A stretch of 64,000 nucleotides of DNA from Loripinus fragilis. Its lineage: Eukaryota; Mollusca; Bivalvia; Lucinida; Lucinidae. Of the stretch, positions 12,401 through 23,430 are shown in pieces. The DNA is taken from positions 10,444,593 through 10,508,592 of the forward strand of contig OZ026531.1 of the NCBI GenBank assembly GCA_964019695.1. The letters run 5' to 3'. The stretch's first letter is position 1. Every line of letters starts with the position of its first letter. A program made the position numbers and the translations under genes. The notes beneath the pieces were generated by a model. That model had not been told where the DNA came from and did no database searches. It saw only the letters and a program-made list of their open reading frames with translations.

Positions 12401-15400
12401 TCTCACTCCACGCACACACTACCAACCAACATACCTTCTTTTGTCTTGTACATCCATAGACCGTCTCTTGAGCCTATTAGAGGTATCACTTATATCACTT
12501 TTAGCCTTCCTGGTGGTCACACTCTCATCTTTATTATTATCACTATTGGTCTCACTCCACGCACACACTACCAACAAACATACCTTCGTTTGTCTTGTAC
12601 ATCCATAGAGCGTCTCTGGAGCCTATTAGAGGTATCACTTATATCACTTTTAGCCTTCCTGGTGGTCACACTCTCATCTTTATTATTACCACTATTGGTC
12701 TCACTCCACGCACACACTACCAACCAACATACCTTCTTTTGTCTTGTACATCCATAGACCGTCTCTGGAGCCTATTAGAGGTATCACTTTTAGCCTTCCT
12801 ATTGGTTACACTCTCATCTTTATTATTATCACTATTGGTCTCACTCCACGCACACACTACCAACCAACATACCTTCTTTTGTCTTGTACATCCATAGACC
12901 GTCTCTGGAGCCTATTAGAGGTATCACTTATATCACTTTTAGCCTTCCTGGTGGTCACACTCTCATCTTTATTATTATCACTATTGGTCTCACTCCACGC
13001 ACACACTACCAACCAACATACCTTCTTTTGTCTTGTACATCCATAGAACGTCTCTGGAGCCTATTAGAGGTATCACTTATATCACTTTTAGCCTTCCTGG
13101 TGGTCACACTCTCATCTTTATTATTATCACTATTTGTCTCACTCCACGCACACACTTCCAACAAACATACCTTCGTTTGTCTTGTACATCCATAGACCGT
13201 CTCTGGAGCCTATTAGAGGTATCACTTATATCACTTTTAGCCTTCCTGGTGGTCACACTCTCATCTTTATTATTATCACTATTGGTCTCACTCCACGCAC
13301 ACACTACCAACATACATACCTTCTTTTGTCTTGTACATCCATGGAGCGTCTCTGGAGCCTATTAGAGGTATCACTTATATCACTTTTAGCCTTCCTGGTG
13401 GTCACACTCTCATCTTTATTATTATCACTATTGGTCTCACTCCACGCACACACTACCAACAAACATACCTTCGTTTGTCTTGTACATCCATAGAGCGTCT
13501 CTGGAGCCTATTAGAGGTATCACTTATATCACTTTTAGCCTTCCTGGTGGTCACACTCTCATCTTTATTATTATCACTATTGGTCTCACTCCACGCACAC
13601 ACTACCAACAAACATACCTTCGTTTGTCTTGTACATCCATAGACCGTCTCTAGAGCCTATTGAAGTTATCACTTATATCACTTTTAGCCTTTCTATAGCT
13701 AACACTCTCATCTTTATTATTATCACTATTGGTCTCACTCCATGCACACACTTCCAACCAACATACCTTCTTTTGTCTTGTACATCCATAGAGCGTCTCT
13801 GGAGCCTATTAGAGGTATCACTTATATCACTTTTAGCCTTCCTGGTGGTCACACTCTCATCTTTATTATTATCACTATTGGTCTCACTCCACGCACACAC
13901 TACCAACCAACATACCTTCGTTTGTCTTGTACATCCATAGACCGTCTCTGGAGCCTATTAGAGGTATCACTTATATCACTTTTAGCCTTCCTGGTGGTCA
14001 CACTCTCATCTTTATTGTTACCACTATTGGTCTCACTCCACGCACACACTACCAACAAACATACCTTCTTTTGTCTTGTACATCCATAGAGCGTCTCTGG
14101 AGCCTATTAGAGGTATCACTTATATCACTTTTAGCCTTCCTGGTGGTCACACTCTCATCTTTATTATTATCACTATTGGTCTCACTCCACGCACACACTA
14201 CCGACAAACATACCTTCGTTTGTCTTGTACATCCATAGAGCGTCTATGGAGCCTATTAGAGGTATCACTTATATCACTTTTAGCCTTCCTGGTGGTTACA
14301 CTCTCATCTTTATTATTATCACTATTGGTCTCACTCCACGCACACACTTCCAACAAACATACCTTCTTTTGTCTTGTACATCCATAGAGCGTCTCTGGAG
14401 CCTATTAGAGGTATCACTTATATCACTTTTAGCCTTCCTGGTGGTCACACTCTCATCTTTATTATTATCACTATTGGTCTCACTCCACGCACACACTACC
14501 AACAAACATACCTTCTTTTGTCTTGTACATCCATAGACCGTCTCTGGAGCCTATTAGAGGTATCACTTATATCACTTTTAGCCTTCCTGGTGGTCACACT
14601 CTCATCTTTATTATTATCACTATTGGTCTCACTCCACGCACACACTACCAACTAACATACCTTCTTTTGTCTTGTACATCCATAGAGCGTCTCTGGAGCC
14701 TATTAGAGGTATCACTTATATCACTTTTAGCCTTCCTGGTGGTCACACTCTCATCTTTATTATTATCACTATTGGTCTCACTCCACGCACACACTTCCAA
14801 CAAACATACCTTCTTTTGTCTTGTACATCCATAGAGCGTCTCTGGAGCCTATTAGAGGTATCACTTATATCACTTTTAGCCTTCCTGGTGGTCACACTCT
14901 CATCTTTATTGTTACCACTATTGGTCTCACTCCACGCACACACTACCAACCAACATACCTTCTTTTGTCTTGTACATCCATAGAGCGTCTCTGGAGCCTA
15001 TTAGAGGTATCACTTATATCACTTTTAGCCTTCCTATTGGTTACACTCTCATCTTTATTATTATCACTATTGGTCTCACTCCACGCACACACTACCAACC
15101 AACATACCTTCTTTTGTCTTGTACATCCATAGACCGTCTCTGGAGCCTATTAGAGGTATCACTTATATCACTTTTAGCCTTCCTGGTGGTCACACTCTCA
15201 TCTTTATTGTTATCACTATTGGTCTCACTCCACGCACACACTACCAACCAACATACCTTCTTTTGTCTTGTACATCCATAGACCGTCTCTGGAGCCTATT
15301 AGAGGTATCACTTATATCACTTTTAGCCTTCCTGGTGGTCACACTCTCATCTTTATTATTATCACTATTGGTCTCACTCCACGCACACACTACCAACCAA

Positions 15401-16315
15401 CATACCTTCGTTTGTCTTGTACATCCATAGAGCGTCTCTGGAGCCTATTAGAGGTATCACTTATATCACTTTTAGCCTTCCTGGTGGTCACACTCTCATC
15501 TTTATTATTATCACTATTGGTCTCACTCCACGCACACACTACCAACAAACATACCTTCTTTTGTCTTGTACATCCATAGAGCGTCTCTGGAGCCTATTAG
15601 AGGTATCACTTATATCACTTTTAGCCTTCCTGGTGGTCACACTCTCATCTTTATTATTATCACTATTGGTCTCACTCCACGCACACACTACCAACAAACA
15701 TACCTTCTTTTGTCTTGTACATCCATAGAGCGTCTCTGGAGCCTATTAGAGGTATCACTTATATCACTTTTAGCCTTCCTGGTGGTCACACTCTCATCTT
15801 TATTATTATCACTATTGGTCTCACTCCACGCACACACTACCAACCAACATACCTTCGTTTGTCTTGTACATCCATAGACCGTCTCTGGAGCCTATTAGAG
15901 GTATCACTTATATCACTTTTAGCCTTCCTGGTGGTCACACTCTCATCTTTATTATTATCACTATTGGTCTCACTCCACGCACACACTACCAACCAACATA
16001 CCTTCGTTTGTCTTGTACATCCATAGAGCGTCTCTGGAGCCTATTAGAGGTATCACTTATATCACTTTTAGCCTTCCTGGTGGTCACACTCTCATCTTTA
16101 TTATTATCACTATTGGTCTCACTCCACGCACACACTACCAACTAACATACCTTCTTTTGTCTTGTACATCCATAGACCGTCTCTGGAGCCTATTGGAGTT
16201 ATCACTTATGTCACTTTTAGCCTTCCTGTTAGTCACACTCTCATCTTTATTATTATCACTACTGGTCTTGCTCCACGCACACACTACCAACCTACCAACC
16301 AACCAACCAACCTAC
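6480..16315 (-). repeat. About 66-copy 149-bp tandem array derived from a chitin synthase exon and its splice donor
   Basis: The unit period is 149 bp, with two 140-bp units beginning near 7538 and 12744 that lack the same 9 bp. Spacing of the conserved CATCCAT motif from about 6495 to 16162 gives 65 steps, so about 66 units. On the minus strand each unit reads AWSETNSDNNKDESV, then RKAKSDISDTSNRLQ and RRSMDVQDKRR, followed directly by GTATGT. That is the 3' two-thirds of exon 16316-16506 with its 5' splice site. The exon differs mainly at SSDNN, VTN, SDS and SVD. Each unit then continues with TTGTTGGTAGTGTGTGCG and the next copy. Units at 6480-6620, 6793, 10509 and 13629 share a divergent variant (TTTCTATAGCTAACACTC). 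Because 149 is not a multiple of 3 and TAG interrupts each copy, the array is not one continuous coding repeat. Confidence 0.93.
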
Positions 16316-16506
16316 CTTCGTTTGTCTTGCACATCCACGGAGCGTCTCTGGAGCCTATTGGAGCTATCACTAATATCACTTTTAGCCTTCCTGTTGGTCA
16401 CACTCTCATCTTTATTGTTATCACTACTGGTCTCGCTCCACGCATGCCCATTGATCTGTAATCTCTCCATATTGTCAAAAGCTGGGTTTGTTACTCCATC
16501 CTCAGA
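16316..16506 (-). CDS. CHS: Probable chitin synthase 5' exon; source of the 149-bp array
   Basis: 191 nt, read as SEDGVTNPAFDNMERLQING, then HAWSETSSDNNKDESVTN and RKAKSDISDSSNRLQRR, SVDVQDKR. It is a hydrophilic, Ser/Asp/Lys-rich segment, as expected for a cytosolic N-terminus. The acceptor is GTATTTCAG (exon starts at 16506). The donor is CGAAG|GTAGGT (exon ends at 16316). Phase is 0 in and 2 out, and its trailing AG plus the leading T of exon 4222-4681 make a Ser codon. Orientation, phase and position support membership in the chitin synthase gene. I do not recognise the sequence itself as a conserved domain. The intron to the next exon is 11.6 kb. Confidence 0.6.
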
Positions 16507-16594
16507 CTGAAATACATTTAAATTATGACAGTAGACATACAGATAAATATTTAGTCGATTTTCATCAACTTGAAATAGTTTTGTCATTAGTTAC

Positions 16595-16713
16595 CTCCTG
16601 AGATTCAATACAGGACATGGGCAAAGGAGAAAAGTCCATAATTTAACTGGATTGTTATGCTTGGGATCCGCCTCCTTTTTTTCGTCACTTAAGGCAAATT
16701 CAGGATCCTCAGA
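16595..16713 (-). CDS. Candidate alternative or first exon of the same gene
   Basis: The segment starts after AAACAG with TCTGAGGAT, the same nine bases that open exon 16316-16506, and ends at a GTAACT donor (phase 0 in, 2 out). In that frame it reads SEDPEFALSDEKKEADPKHN and then a hydrophobic tail. Its phases fit splicing straight to 4681 but not to 16506, where a stop results. A second reading is also possible: an ATG at 16639-16637, preceded by an in-frame TAA, gives MDFSPLPMSCIESQE. That reading ends in phase 0 and does fit 16506, so this could be the initiating exon. The sequence cannot decide between the two. Confidence 0.35.
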
Positions 16714-17418
16714 CTGTTTACTCACTAGGATAGCTAGTATTCTCCAGTCCAGCCCCCAGATTAGAGTGCCTAACTGAAAATCATTTTCATATTCCTCAAT
16801 CAAAACATATGTTGTGGGTCCTCAAAATTTTGAGCACCCAAAACAATTGTTTTAACTGATGGATAAGAAAATAATTGCAATAATATGCTCGAATCTTTTG
16901 CTTAACTGGCCCTATGTCCAGTGTAATAAAACTGCTGGAGAATTGACCCCATTCACTCTGTACTGTTGTGGAATCTCCCATCCATGTAAGTTACTTTTAG
17001 AAGAGAATGGAGATATTTCTGTTTTTAGAGCATCTCTTTGTCGCCTGCTGATATACTTTGCAAGCAGGTTGGACCCAGATCAGGTTTAGCCTGCGCTGGA
17101 CCAAAACCGTTTGTCAGTCTGATAATGTTCATGAAATAATGTTTTGAAAAACAGGTTACTTTTGAAAATATCAACAGCCGACAAAAAAGATGAAACATTC
17201 CCCAACATGCAACGAGTTAAGAGAATTGAATGCTATCACCGTGAAACTTGAATGCCATTTTTTTTAAAAAATGTTTGCCATGAAAGGTACAGAAATGCAT
17301 GTTTGCAGGGCGTTACCTTTTTAAAATAAAAATATCTCACAGATAAGCCAACAACAAAAGGAAAATAACAACGGCAGCAGAAGTAGCCAAAAAGAACAAT
17401 CAAGTGACAACAACTTAC
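16714..17418. other. Putative intron with palindromic repeat debris
   Basis: 17030-17215 contains a degraded palindromic repeat (CTGATATACTTTGCAAGCAG, GACCCAGATCAGG, then CAACAGCCGACAAAAAAGAT), related to those at 3540-3735 and 58770-59015. Nothing else is recognised. Confidence 0.45.
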
Positions 17419-17535
17419 AATAATGCTTCCTTCGTTATCCTTTAACATGGCATCTGTGTCATCAATACCAATAACCGGAAGTGGTATCATTCTCTTAACC
17501 GCTGGAGGATCCAGGTGTGTGTCCGGAAGCTTATC
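17419..17535 (-). CDS. Candidate upstream exon, 39 codons
   Basis: It lies between an ACTTTCAG acceptor (exon starts at 17535) and a GTAAGT donor (exon ends at 17419). It is phase 0 on both sides and reads DKLPDTHLDPPAVKRMIPLP then VIGIDDTDAMLKDNEGSII. It is acidic and hydrophilic, and its phase fits either exon 16713 or exon 16506. It therefore probably belongs to the same transcript, though this was not confirmed by similarity. No myosin-motor motifs, present in some molluscan chitin synthases, were noticed upstream. Confidence 0.45.
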
Positions 17536-17581
17536 CTGAAAGTGAATTGACAAGAAAGCGGTTACAGACACTGCTATACTT

Positions 17582-17900
17582 GTGCGGATCCAGAGGGGGG
17601 GGGGGGGGGACAGGGGGTCCGGACCCCCTGTGCAAAATCACAAAAATATAGGGTTTCTAAGCAATACTGTTCCGGATCTCCTGTAAAACCACAAAAGCTA
17701 CCAAGCCAGCATTAAATGTTTGGCCACCATCGGCCCGACAGCGAAACGCCATTTATATGGCGTTTCGCTGGCGGGCCGATGTTGGCCCGCTTACGGTGGT
17801 ATTTGGATCCTATATGCCCTCATCAACTAAAAAAAGAAACGTCAAAGTTGGGCCCCCTCTGACAAAACTTTCTGGAACCGCGCATGCTATACTTTCTTTA
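17582..17900. mobile_element. Inverted-repeat element family C, copy 1 (poly-G interrupted)
   Basis: It begins TGTGCGGATCCAGAGGGGG. It contains an internal palindrome (GGCCCGACAGCGAAACGCCA and its inverse around 17755) and ends with GGCCCCCTCTGACAAAACTT. A second copy is at 26352-26630, whose ends are TGTGCGGATCCAGA and CTGGATCCGCA. There is no transposase. Confidence 0.65.
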
Positions 17901-18053
17901 CATTTTTGGTGTATCATATTCAGCTGTTATACTGTCCAGGGAGAGGATAGCAAGAAATTCGTATGCTCTCAAAACGTTGCGGCATGTCACGTGCAGTGCA
18001 TCACATGCCATTGGGTCACTGTCACGTAATTATTGACAAAAATTAATAAATGA

Positions 18054-18323
18054 TTAAAAATACTCAATCAAAATGTATGTACTGATGAATACTTTTGATT
18101 TGGTTTCTGGTTTGATATTTCCTGAAAATAGTTTCCGTCTTAGCAAGAAGCGCAGACCCTGATTATTCTGCAGTTCATCTGGATATTCGGTGTCTGCCGA
18201 AGTCACCAATTCACAAAGGGCTAAGTGCAATTCCATTAATATTCGTATCACTAAAAGCTGGTCAGTTAACATTCGTACACATACAGCATTGCCATACATT
18301 TCAGATAGAAGAAATAAGGGCTA
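18054..18323 (-). CDS. Unassigned open frame with a stop at 18054
   Basis: The frame opens after a CCTAG at about 18324 and reads LFLLSEMYGNAVCVRMLT, DQLLVIRILMELHLALCEL and TSADTEYPDELQNNQGLRF, ending with ILIEYF and a stop. The composition is protein-like and the frame is not explained by a repeat seen here. It could be a terminal exon of a separate minus-strand gene or a pseudogene remnant. No family was recognised. Confidence 0.25.
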
Positions 18324-18740
18324 GGTAACTTAATGGCATTAAGACATCGGGGTTTTGACAATGTATGAATAATTGTCTCTTTATTTCGATGACCAACAAA
18401 CTATAAACTTCTTTCTAGAACAACCATTACTTCTCATTATTAATCATATGGGCAGGCATACGAGATTTTGGTACTTATCGCATCGTCCAACAGCTAAGGC
18501 TCAGACAAGACTGCGCTTAATGTGTTAAATTGTTAATATTTTAGCTTATCTATTAAAGTTTTAACGTTCAGTAATACTTCTCTTACCTAACCTTGATGAC
18601 GCTAATGACCCAAAAGGGTTGATGCGTCGTTAAACTCCAACTCATCATCATCATATGCGCAGTCTTGTCAGAGTCTTTGCTTTTCGCATACATAGCGTTC
18701 AAAAGTAGAGGAAGACTTAGACCAAAATTAAGACCTCTAA

Positions 18741-19445
18741 AATAGTAAATGAGTCTGATCAGGAAATACCACAATCACAAACCGCAGACAACCCCATGGC
18801 ACCGCGAGGAAGAGCCACTCAACCATCACGAGACACCAGGAAGACAAATTAAGCAAAGCAACCAGCTACCTCTTCCCCATCAAGATGATTGCAATACTAG
18901 AATGGACATAAAATAACGTACAACAAAACATAGAACAATTACAGACTCCCACAATGGGCACAATGGGAGTAACAATAAACAAAAAGTCAATAACAACAGA
19001 ACCACCGCTTTAGCACGGACAGCAGCCTAGCCACCAGGGGGGGGGGGGGGCGGGGCTTAAATGCATTTAACTGGTACCAAATCTTCGCCCTAGATTCTGC
19101 TGTTGTTGAAATACAAGAAATGTTCAGCTCGCATGGAAGCCTTCTAACTAATGCAATGTATCATCATTCAGAAACACTCTAATCAAATTAACACACCAAG
19201 ATAAAACAAAGAAAAGGGCTCATGACTCACAGATAGTCAGAGCTAAAGAAACCCTCAAGTTGAGCCACGGTAGGTCCTACTACAGATAAGCATCAGGCAC
19301 CAACCCACCGATTAAAGCTTTACGTCAGAGCCGTGATAGTCTGAGGCCTGACACACCGTCGTGCAATTAAAGAGGAAACCATAGCTTTAAACCGTATGGG
19401 TTTAAAACTAGGCATGCAGACTGTCGCATGACATCCACGTTATAT
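18741..19445 (-). mobile_element. R2 retroposon, near full-length copy
   Basis: The 3' end is at the low coordinate: TTTACTATT-type tail, then GAAATACCACAATCACAAAC on the plus strand. The body runs through AAGCAAAGCAACCAGCTACC, a poly-G interruption (19039-19050), CTCGCATGGAAGCCTTC and CTCATGACTCACAGATAGTC to about 19445. The other long copy is at 22165-22830. Short copies share the same 3' end. It has no long ORF and behaves as a non-autonomous, 5'-truncating retroposon. Confidence 0.75.
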
Positions 19446-19866
19446 CCAAACCTTATATATCGTTTTACAATCTTTTTGAATTGATCACTAAAATTAGGTT
19501 TTTCAACAACTCGCTTGAATTTATAAACTAAATCATCATAAAATATAGGTTCTTATATGCCTCGTTGCAGAAGAGTTTTAACCCAATGTTGTATTTAACA
19601 ACCCTGCTGGATAATAAATACAGCGACTTTAAAGTACGCTTTTGCGCATATGCGATTAGTTCCAGTCATATTATTATTGGTATAAAATATTTATTGCGTG
19701 AAAATGCTTCTTTAAATGAATATAGCGTCTTTAACTACAATTGTGCACCCACAAACTGAATAAAGCTTATTGGTATGTTCGTACGTGGCATTAGTGTACA
19801 CGAACACTGCAACACAAAAATAGAGAGCGTCTTTTAATTCAAAATTTGTATTTTGTTAATAATATA
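19446..19866. other. AT-rich stretch, nothing recognised
   Basis: No repeat family and no convincing open frame is seen; a 64-codon frame here is weak. Confidence 0.4.
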
Positions 19867-20040
19867 TAGAGGATATTCAAATTTTTGGAATGAATATGGC
19901 ATTTATTTCATCGAGTGAAGCTAAAAAATGCATATTTCATGAGTGGCGAAGCCACGAATGAAATATACATTTTCTCGCTTCACGAGATGAAATAAATGCC
20001 ATATTCATTCCAAAAATGTGAATTTTCTTTTTATTATATA
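19867..20040. repeat. Long palindromic (hairpin) repeat
   Basis: The arms GGAATGAATATGGCATTTAT and TTTCATCGAGTGAAGC meet their inverse copies around 19935-20015. The centre is near GAGTGGCGAAGCCACGAATG. The element opens with TATAGAGGAT, like family A, but has a different body. It is a fold-back MITE. Confidence 0.75.
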
Positions 20041-21720
20041 CAATTTTAAGCGTGACAGATTTTTGCACTAAATGACGTCATACACGTTCACACATTACGC
20101 CATATTAATAATGACGTTGCATAGTGTGAAATGTCGGCCAAAATTGAAACCATTAAGCAGGAGTAGAAAAAGCGAAAATTTCAGCAAATCCCGACAATTT
20201 AATTACCAAATTTTTCCTTGCGATCTAACTAAGAAAATGAATACCCACACTTTGTGTTTACGTCCACTAATAAGAAAGTTACAGGCGTTTGAAATTCTGA
20301 AGTGGACTCGAGGAAGTCAATGGAGAAAGCAGAGGACATCCAATTTCACCCGTGAAATACAACTTATATTTTCACTGCAGTGAAAATACAACTTTTGATA
20401 TTTTCACGGCTGTGAAATACAGCTTTTTTAAAATATGCATAATATTTAATCAATATTTTTCTGTATTTCATTACTTTGTATATAATAAAAACATAGATCG
20501 ATTATATAAACACTAAATCACAGAGTTTACAGTATCTTCCTTGTATCGGAAGTGATACTGTTTGAAAGACTACAAAATGATACACCTACTACTACTATTA
20601 CTCTTCGATCGTCGACAAAAGCCACCATTTTATAAAAGTCTAAACTTGTCAAAAACGTTTCATTCGGCCTCTATCACACCAACAGTCACTTTGATCGGTG
20701 TTACACCTTTGGCAGTTATTCACTTTTCCTCTATTTCTCGTAGTACTCTTCCATTAGGAACATTTATGTCATCCGTAAATTGCAAAACTTTTCTTAACGT
20801 CCATTTACGTTAATGAAATATTTTAAGATGAATATGTATCCGTACATCTCCTTTTTAAATCAAAACCTGATCATAAGTTCCTTAAAGATTACAAACTTTC
20901 CATTTGGAACACATTTTACATCCGTTTTGGTAAATAACTTTTTCAAGTTTATAGTCGTAGTAATATTTCTCTTGAAATCTCAATTGATTCAATGGAATCA
21001 AGGCACTTTCACACCTAAGTAAATTTCTTTAAGATAATCTCATAATTTGTGAAAAAAATCCCCTTGTGTTTTTTTTTTCACTCAGAAAGATGCCCATTTG
21101 CATACCCTTGCATACATGGTTTGGGCTTGGTTCTTTTGACATAAAACACCAGCACAATTTTAAGTAATTGTCAAACAAATGTATATGTCGGTCTTCTCAA
21201 AACGTGTTAATTCACTATATTAGGAAACTCGGTCTCGACCCTGTGTCTCACAAATGCTAGAATTACCCACCACCAAATCATTAAATTTCAGTTATCATAA
21301 TAACTTTCATAATTTTAGATATCAATATTATCTCGGCCAGCCTGTTTGTTCTGTGGAGCTTTATACTCCAAGATTATTTTCTCATTAGGGTAGATCAAAG
21401 GCGAGTTATCCTAGATTCATTTGCGGGTAGCCGCAATGTTTAGTGGGAGGAAAGAAAATGCTTGGGTGATATGCTTAGAGGCTGGGAATTTTCTTTCAAG
21501 GTTACTATGTCAGACCAATTGTTTAAGCATTGCTGTCGCCTCCGAGCCCGTATAAGGGATAATGATACCCAACTCAGCCGTGAAGAATGCTGATCTACCG
21601 GACATGAAATCAAAAGTAAAATGTTTAAAAAAATAAATGGCACATATTCTATATTTTGTTTAAAATTAGTGGATAAACAAATTATTCACAATTTTACGCT
21701 CAAATATGTGTTTATCTCGA
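20041..21720. other. No gene seen; short inverted repeats only
   Basis: 20380-20425 has TTTTCACTGCAGTGAAAA-type palindromes. The small open frames (20072-20383, 20562-20813, 21440-21643) have no splice context or similarity that I recognise. Confidence 0.4.
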
Positions 21721-21721
21721 C

Positions 21722-21905
21722 CTGTCTTGTGTTTGCTATGTTTTGTGCTCGTCTGTTTATATGTGCTTTTTGGTCACCTGCTGGGAAAGGGCTGACCTCT
21801 TGGCTCTCGTTTGTGGTGTCTTCTGTGAGTTTGTCACTTTCCCATTGGTATCCTGGGTCAGGTGTGGTACTTGATTGTATCGATTCCTGATCTTTGCACC
21901 ATTAC
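21722..21905 (+). mobile_element. R1 retroposon, 5'-truncated copy
   Basis: It includes GGTCACCTGCTGGGAAAGGG, GACCTCTTGGCTCTCG, TCACTTTCCCATTGGTATCC and the GATTCCTGATCTTTGC end, followed by a TTACTTACTTT tail. Confidence 0.8.
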
Positions 21906-21954
21906 TTACTTTTATCTCGACTTATGTATAGAGGTTTCAAACAACAAATAAATA

Positions 21955-22160
21955 CAGTAAAACCTGTCTTAAGCGGCCACTCAAAAATAGACAAAACAAA
22001 GATCTTAATGACAGATGTTAGCTTAATGAAGCTCGAAAGTATTGCAGAATGCTCGCATGGAGCATTCTGCAATACTTTGGACTTGCATTAAGCAATGATC
22101 GGTCTTGAAAACCAAGTTTTGGTCTTCTTTTTGAGTGGCCGCTTAAGTCAGGTTTTACTG
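21955..22160. mobile_element. TA-flanked MITE family B, complete copy
   Basis: TA|CAGTAAAACCTGTCTTAA is at the left and TTAAGTCAGGTTTTACTG|TA at the right. There is a near-perfect inner palindrome, TATTGCAGAATGCTC with GAGCATTCTGCAATA. The ends and the TA target suggest mobilisation by a mariner/Tc1-type transposase. Other copies are at 1903-2000 and 46308-46520. Confidence 0.85.
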
Positions 22161-22164
22161 TATA

Positions 22165-22830
22165 GCAGTTAAAAAGTCAGGATATGCCACAATCACACAC
22201 TGCAGACTTACACACGGCAACGTGAGTTAGAGACACAGAACATTAACAGTCACATGACAGCAGGAAGACAATTAAAGTAAAGCAACCAGCTCTCTCTTCG
22301 CCAGGACACTAAGTACTGCAAAACAAAACAATGGCCAAACAGTAAATATCCACAAACACTGTGAGCAAAAATAAACAATGAATCAACAAAATCAGAACCA
22401 CAGCCTTAGGACGGACGGTAGACGAAAACACTGGGAGCTTCAATTAGTTTTACTGGCCACATTTTTCGCCCCTAGATCCTGCTGTTGTTTAAACACAAAA
22501 ATATGTTTAGCTCGCATGGAGGCTTCCATACTTTTGCAATGCATTATCACAATAAAATTAATTATACTATGATATAGCAATGAAAAAGGCTTGTGACAGT
22601 CAGATAGTCAGAGCTAAAGACAACCTCAAATCGAGCCACCTTGGACCCAGCCAAAGGCAGGCATCAGGTCCCAACCTAACGATGGAAATTTTAGGTCAGG
22701 GTCTGGGTCTGATGCCTGAACCATCGTCGTGAAATTAAAGAGGAAACCATAGCTATAAACCGTGACTGGGACAACACGGCATGCAGACTGTCGTATGATA
22801 TCCATGTTATATCTCACGTTTTTTAACGTT
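22165..22830 (-). mobile_element. R2 retroposon, near full-length copy
   Basis: It is collinear with 18741-19445: ATATGCCACAATCACACACT, AGTAAAGCAACCAGCTCTC, GCTCGCATGGAGGCTTCC, TCAGATAGTCAGAGCTAAAG and GTGAAATTAAAGAGGAAACC, ending near 22830. Confidence 0.78.
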
Positions 22831-23000
22831 TGATTATCTTTTTGAATTGATCAGTAAAACTCGGCAGTTCACCGATTTTTTTTGAATTAGGGGACATTCA
22901 TAAAATGCACCTTTCCATTGTTGAAATGCTATGAAGTTAGGTACAGCGAGATATTCATTTTCCCGGACATCCATGAAATAACGCGTTTCCATTAGACGAA

Positions 23001-23430
23001 TGTAAGTAAGGGTGCAAAGATTAGGTATCAATACAATCAAGTACCACATCTGACCCAGGATAACCCAGGGAAAGTGACAAACTCACAGTTATAGACCACA
23101 AACGAGAGCCAGGAGGTCAGCCCTTTCTCAGCAGGTGACCACAAGGCACAAATAAGCAGACGCACACAAAGGCATAACGAACACAAGGCAGAAAGAACAT
23201 AAAAGATCCACAAAAGAAGTACCGCCTTGGAAGGGTCAGTAAAATATTTTACTGGTGGGCTTAAACCGGTTTCACCAAGCCAATATCACCCTTAATTCAG
23301 ATGTGGATCAAGACACATAGATATTTGGTTTGCACGAAAGACCCCTAACTAATCAATGCAACATCTCCCAAAACATATAAATCAAGATATAAATAGGAGA
23401 TAAAGCAAAGATAATGACTCAACAGTCAGG
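23001..23430 (-). mobile_element. R1 retroposon, long copy
   Basis: On the plus strand it reads GTAAGTAAGGGTGCAAAGAT, then CAATACAATCAAGTACCACA, AGCAGGTGACCACAAGGC and CCGCCTTGGAAGGGTCAG, and ends near the GATAAAGCAAAGATAATGAC motif. The GTAAGTAAG at its 3' side is the tetranucleotide tail. Confidence 0.8.

Noticed and set aside
6480..16315. Recursive splicing (zero-length exons) at each array unit
   Set aside because: AAG|GTATGT juxtaposition is present, but the preceding sequence is purine-rich with no polypyrimidine tract, so an acceptor function is unlikely.
6495..16510. Dozens of overlapping 100-110-residue plus-strand frames (MYIHR...LVHP)
   Set aside because: They are antisense shadows of the 149-bp array; the biologically meaningful reading is the minus-strand exon sequence.
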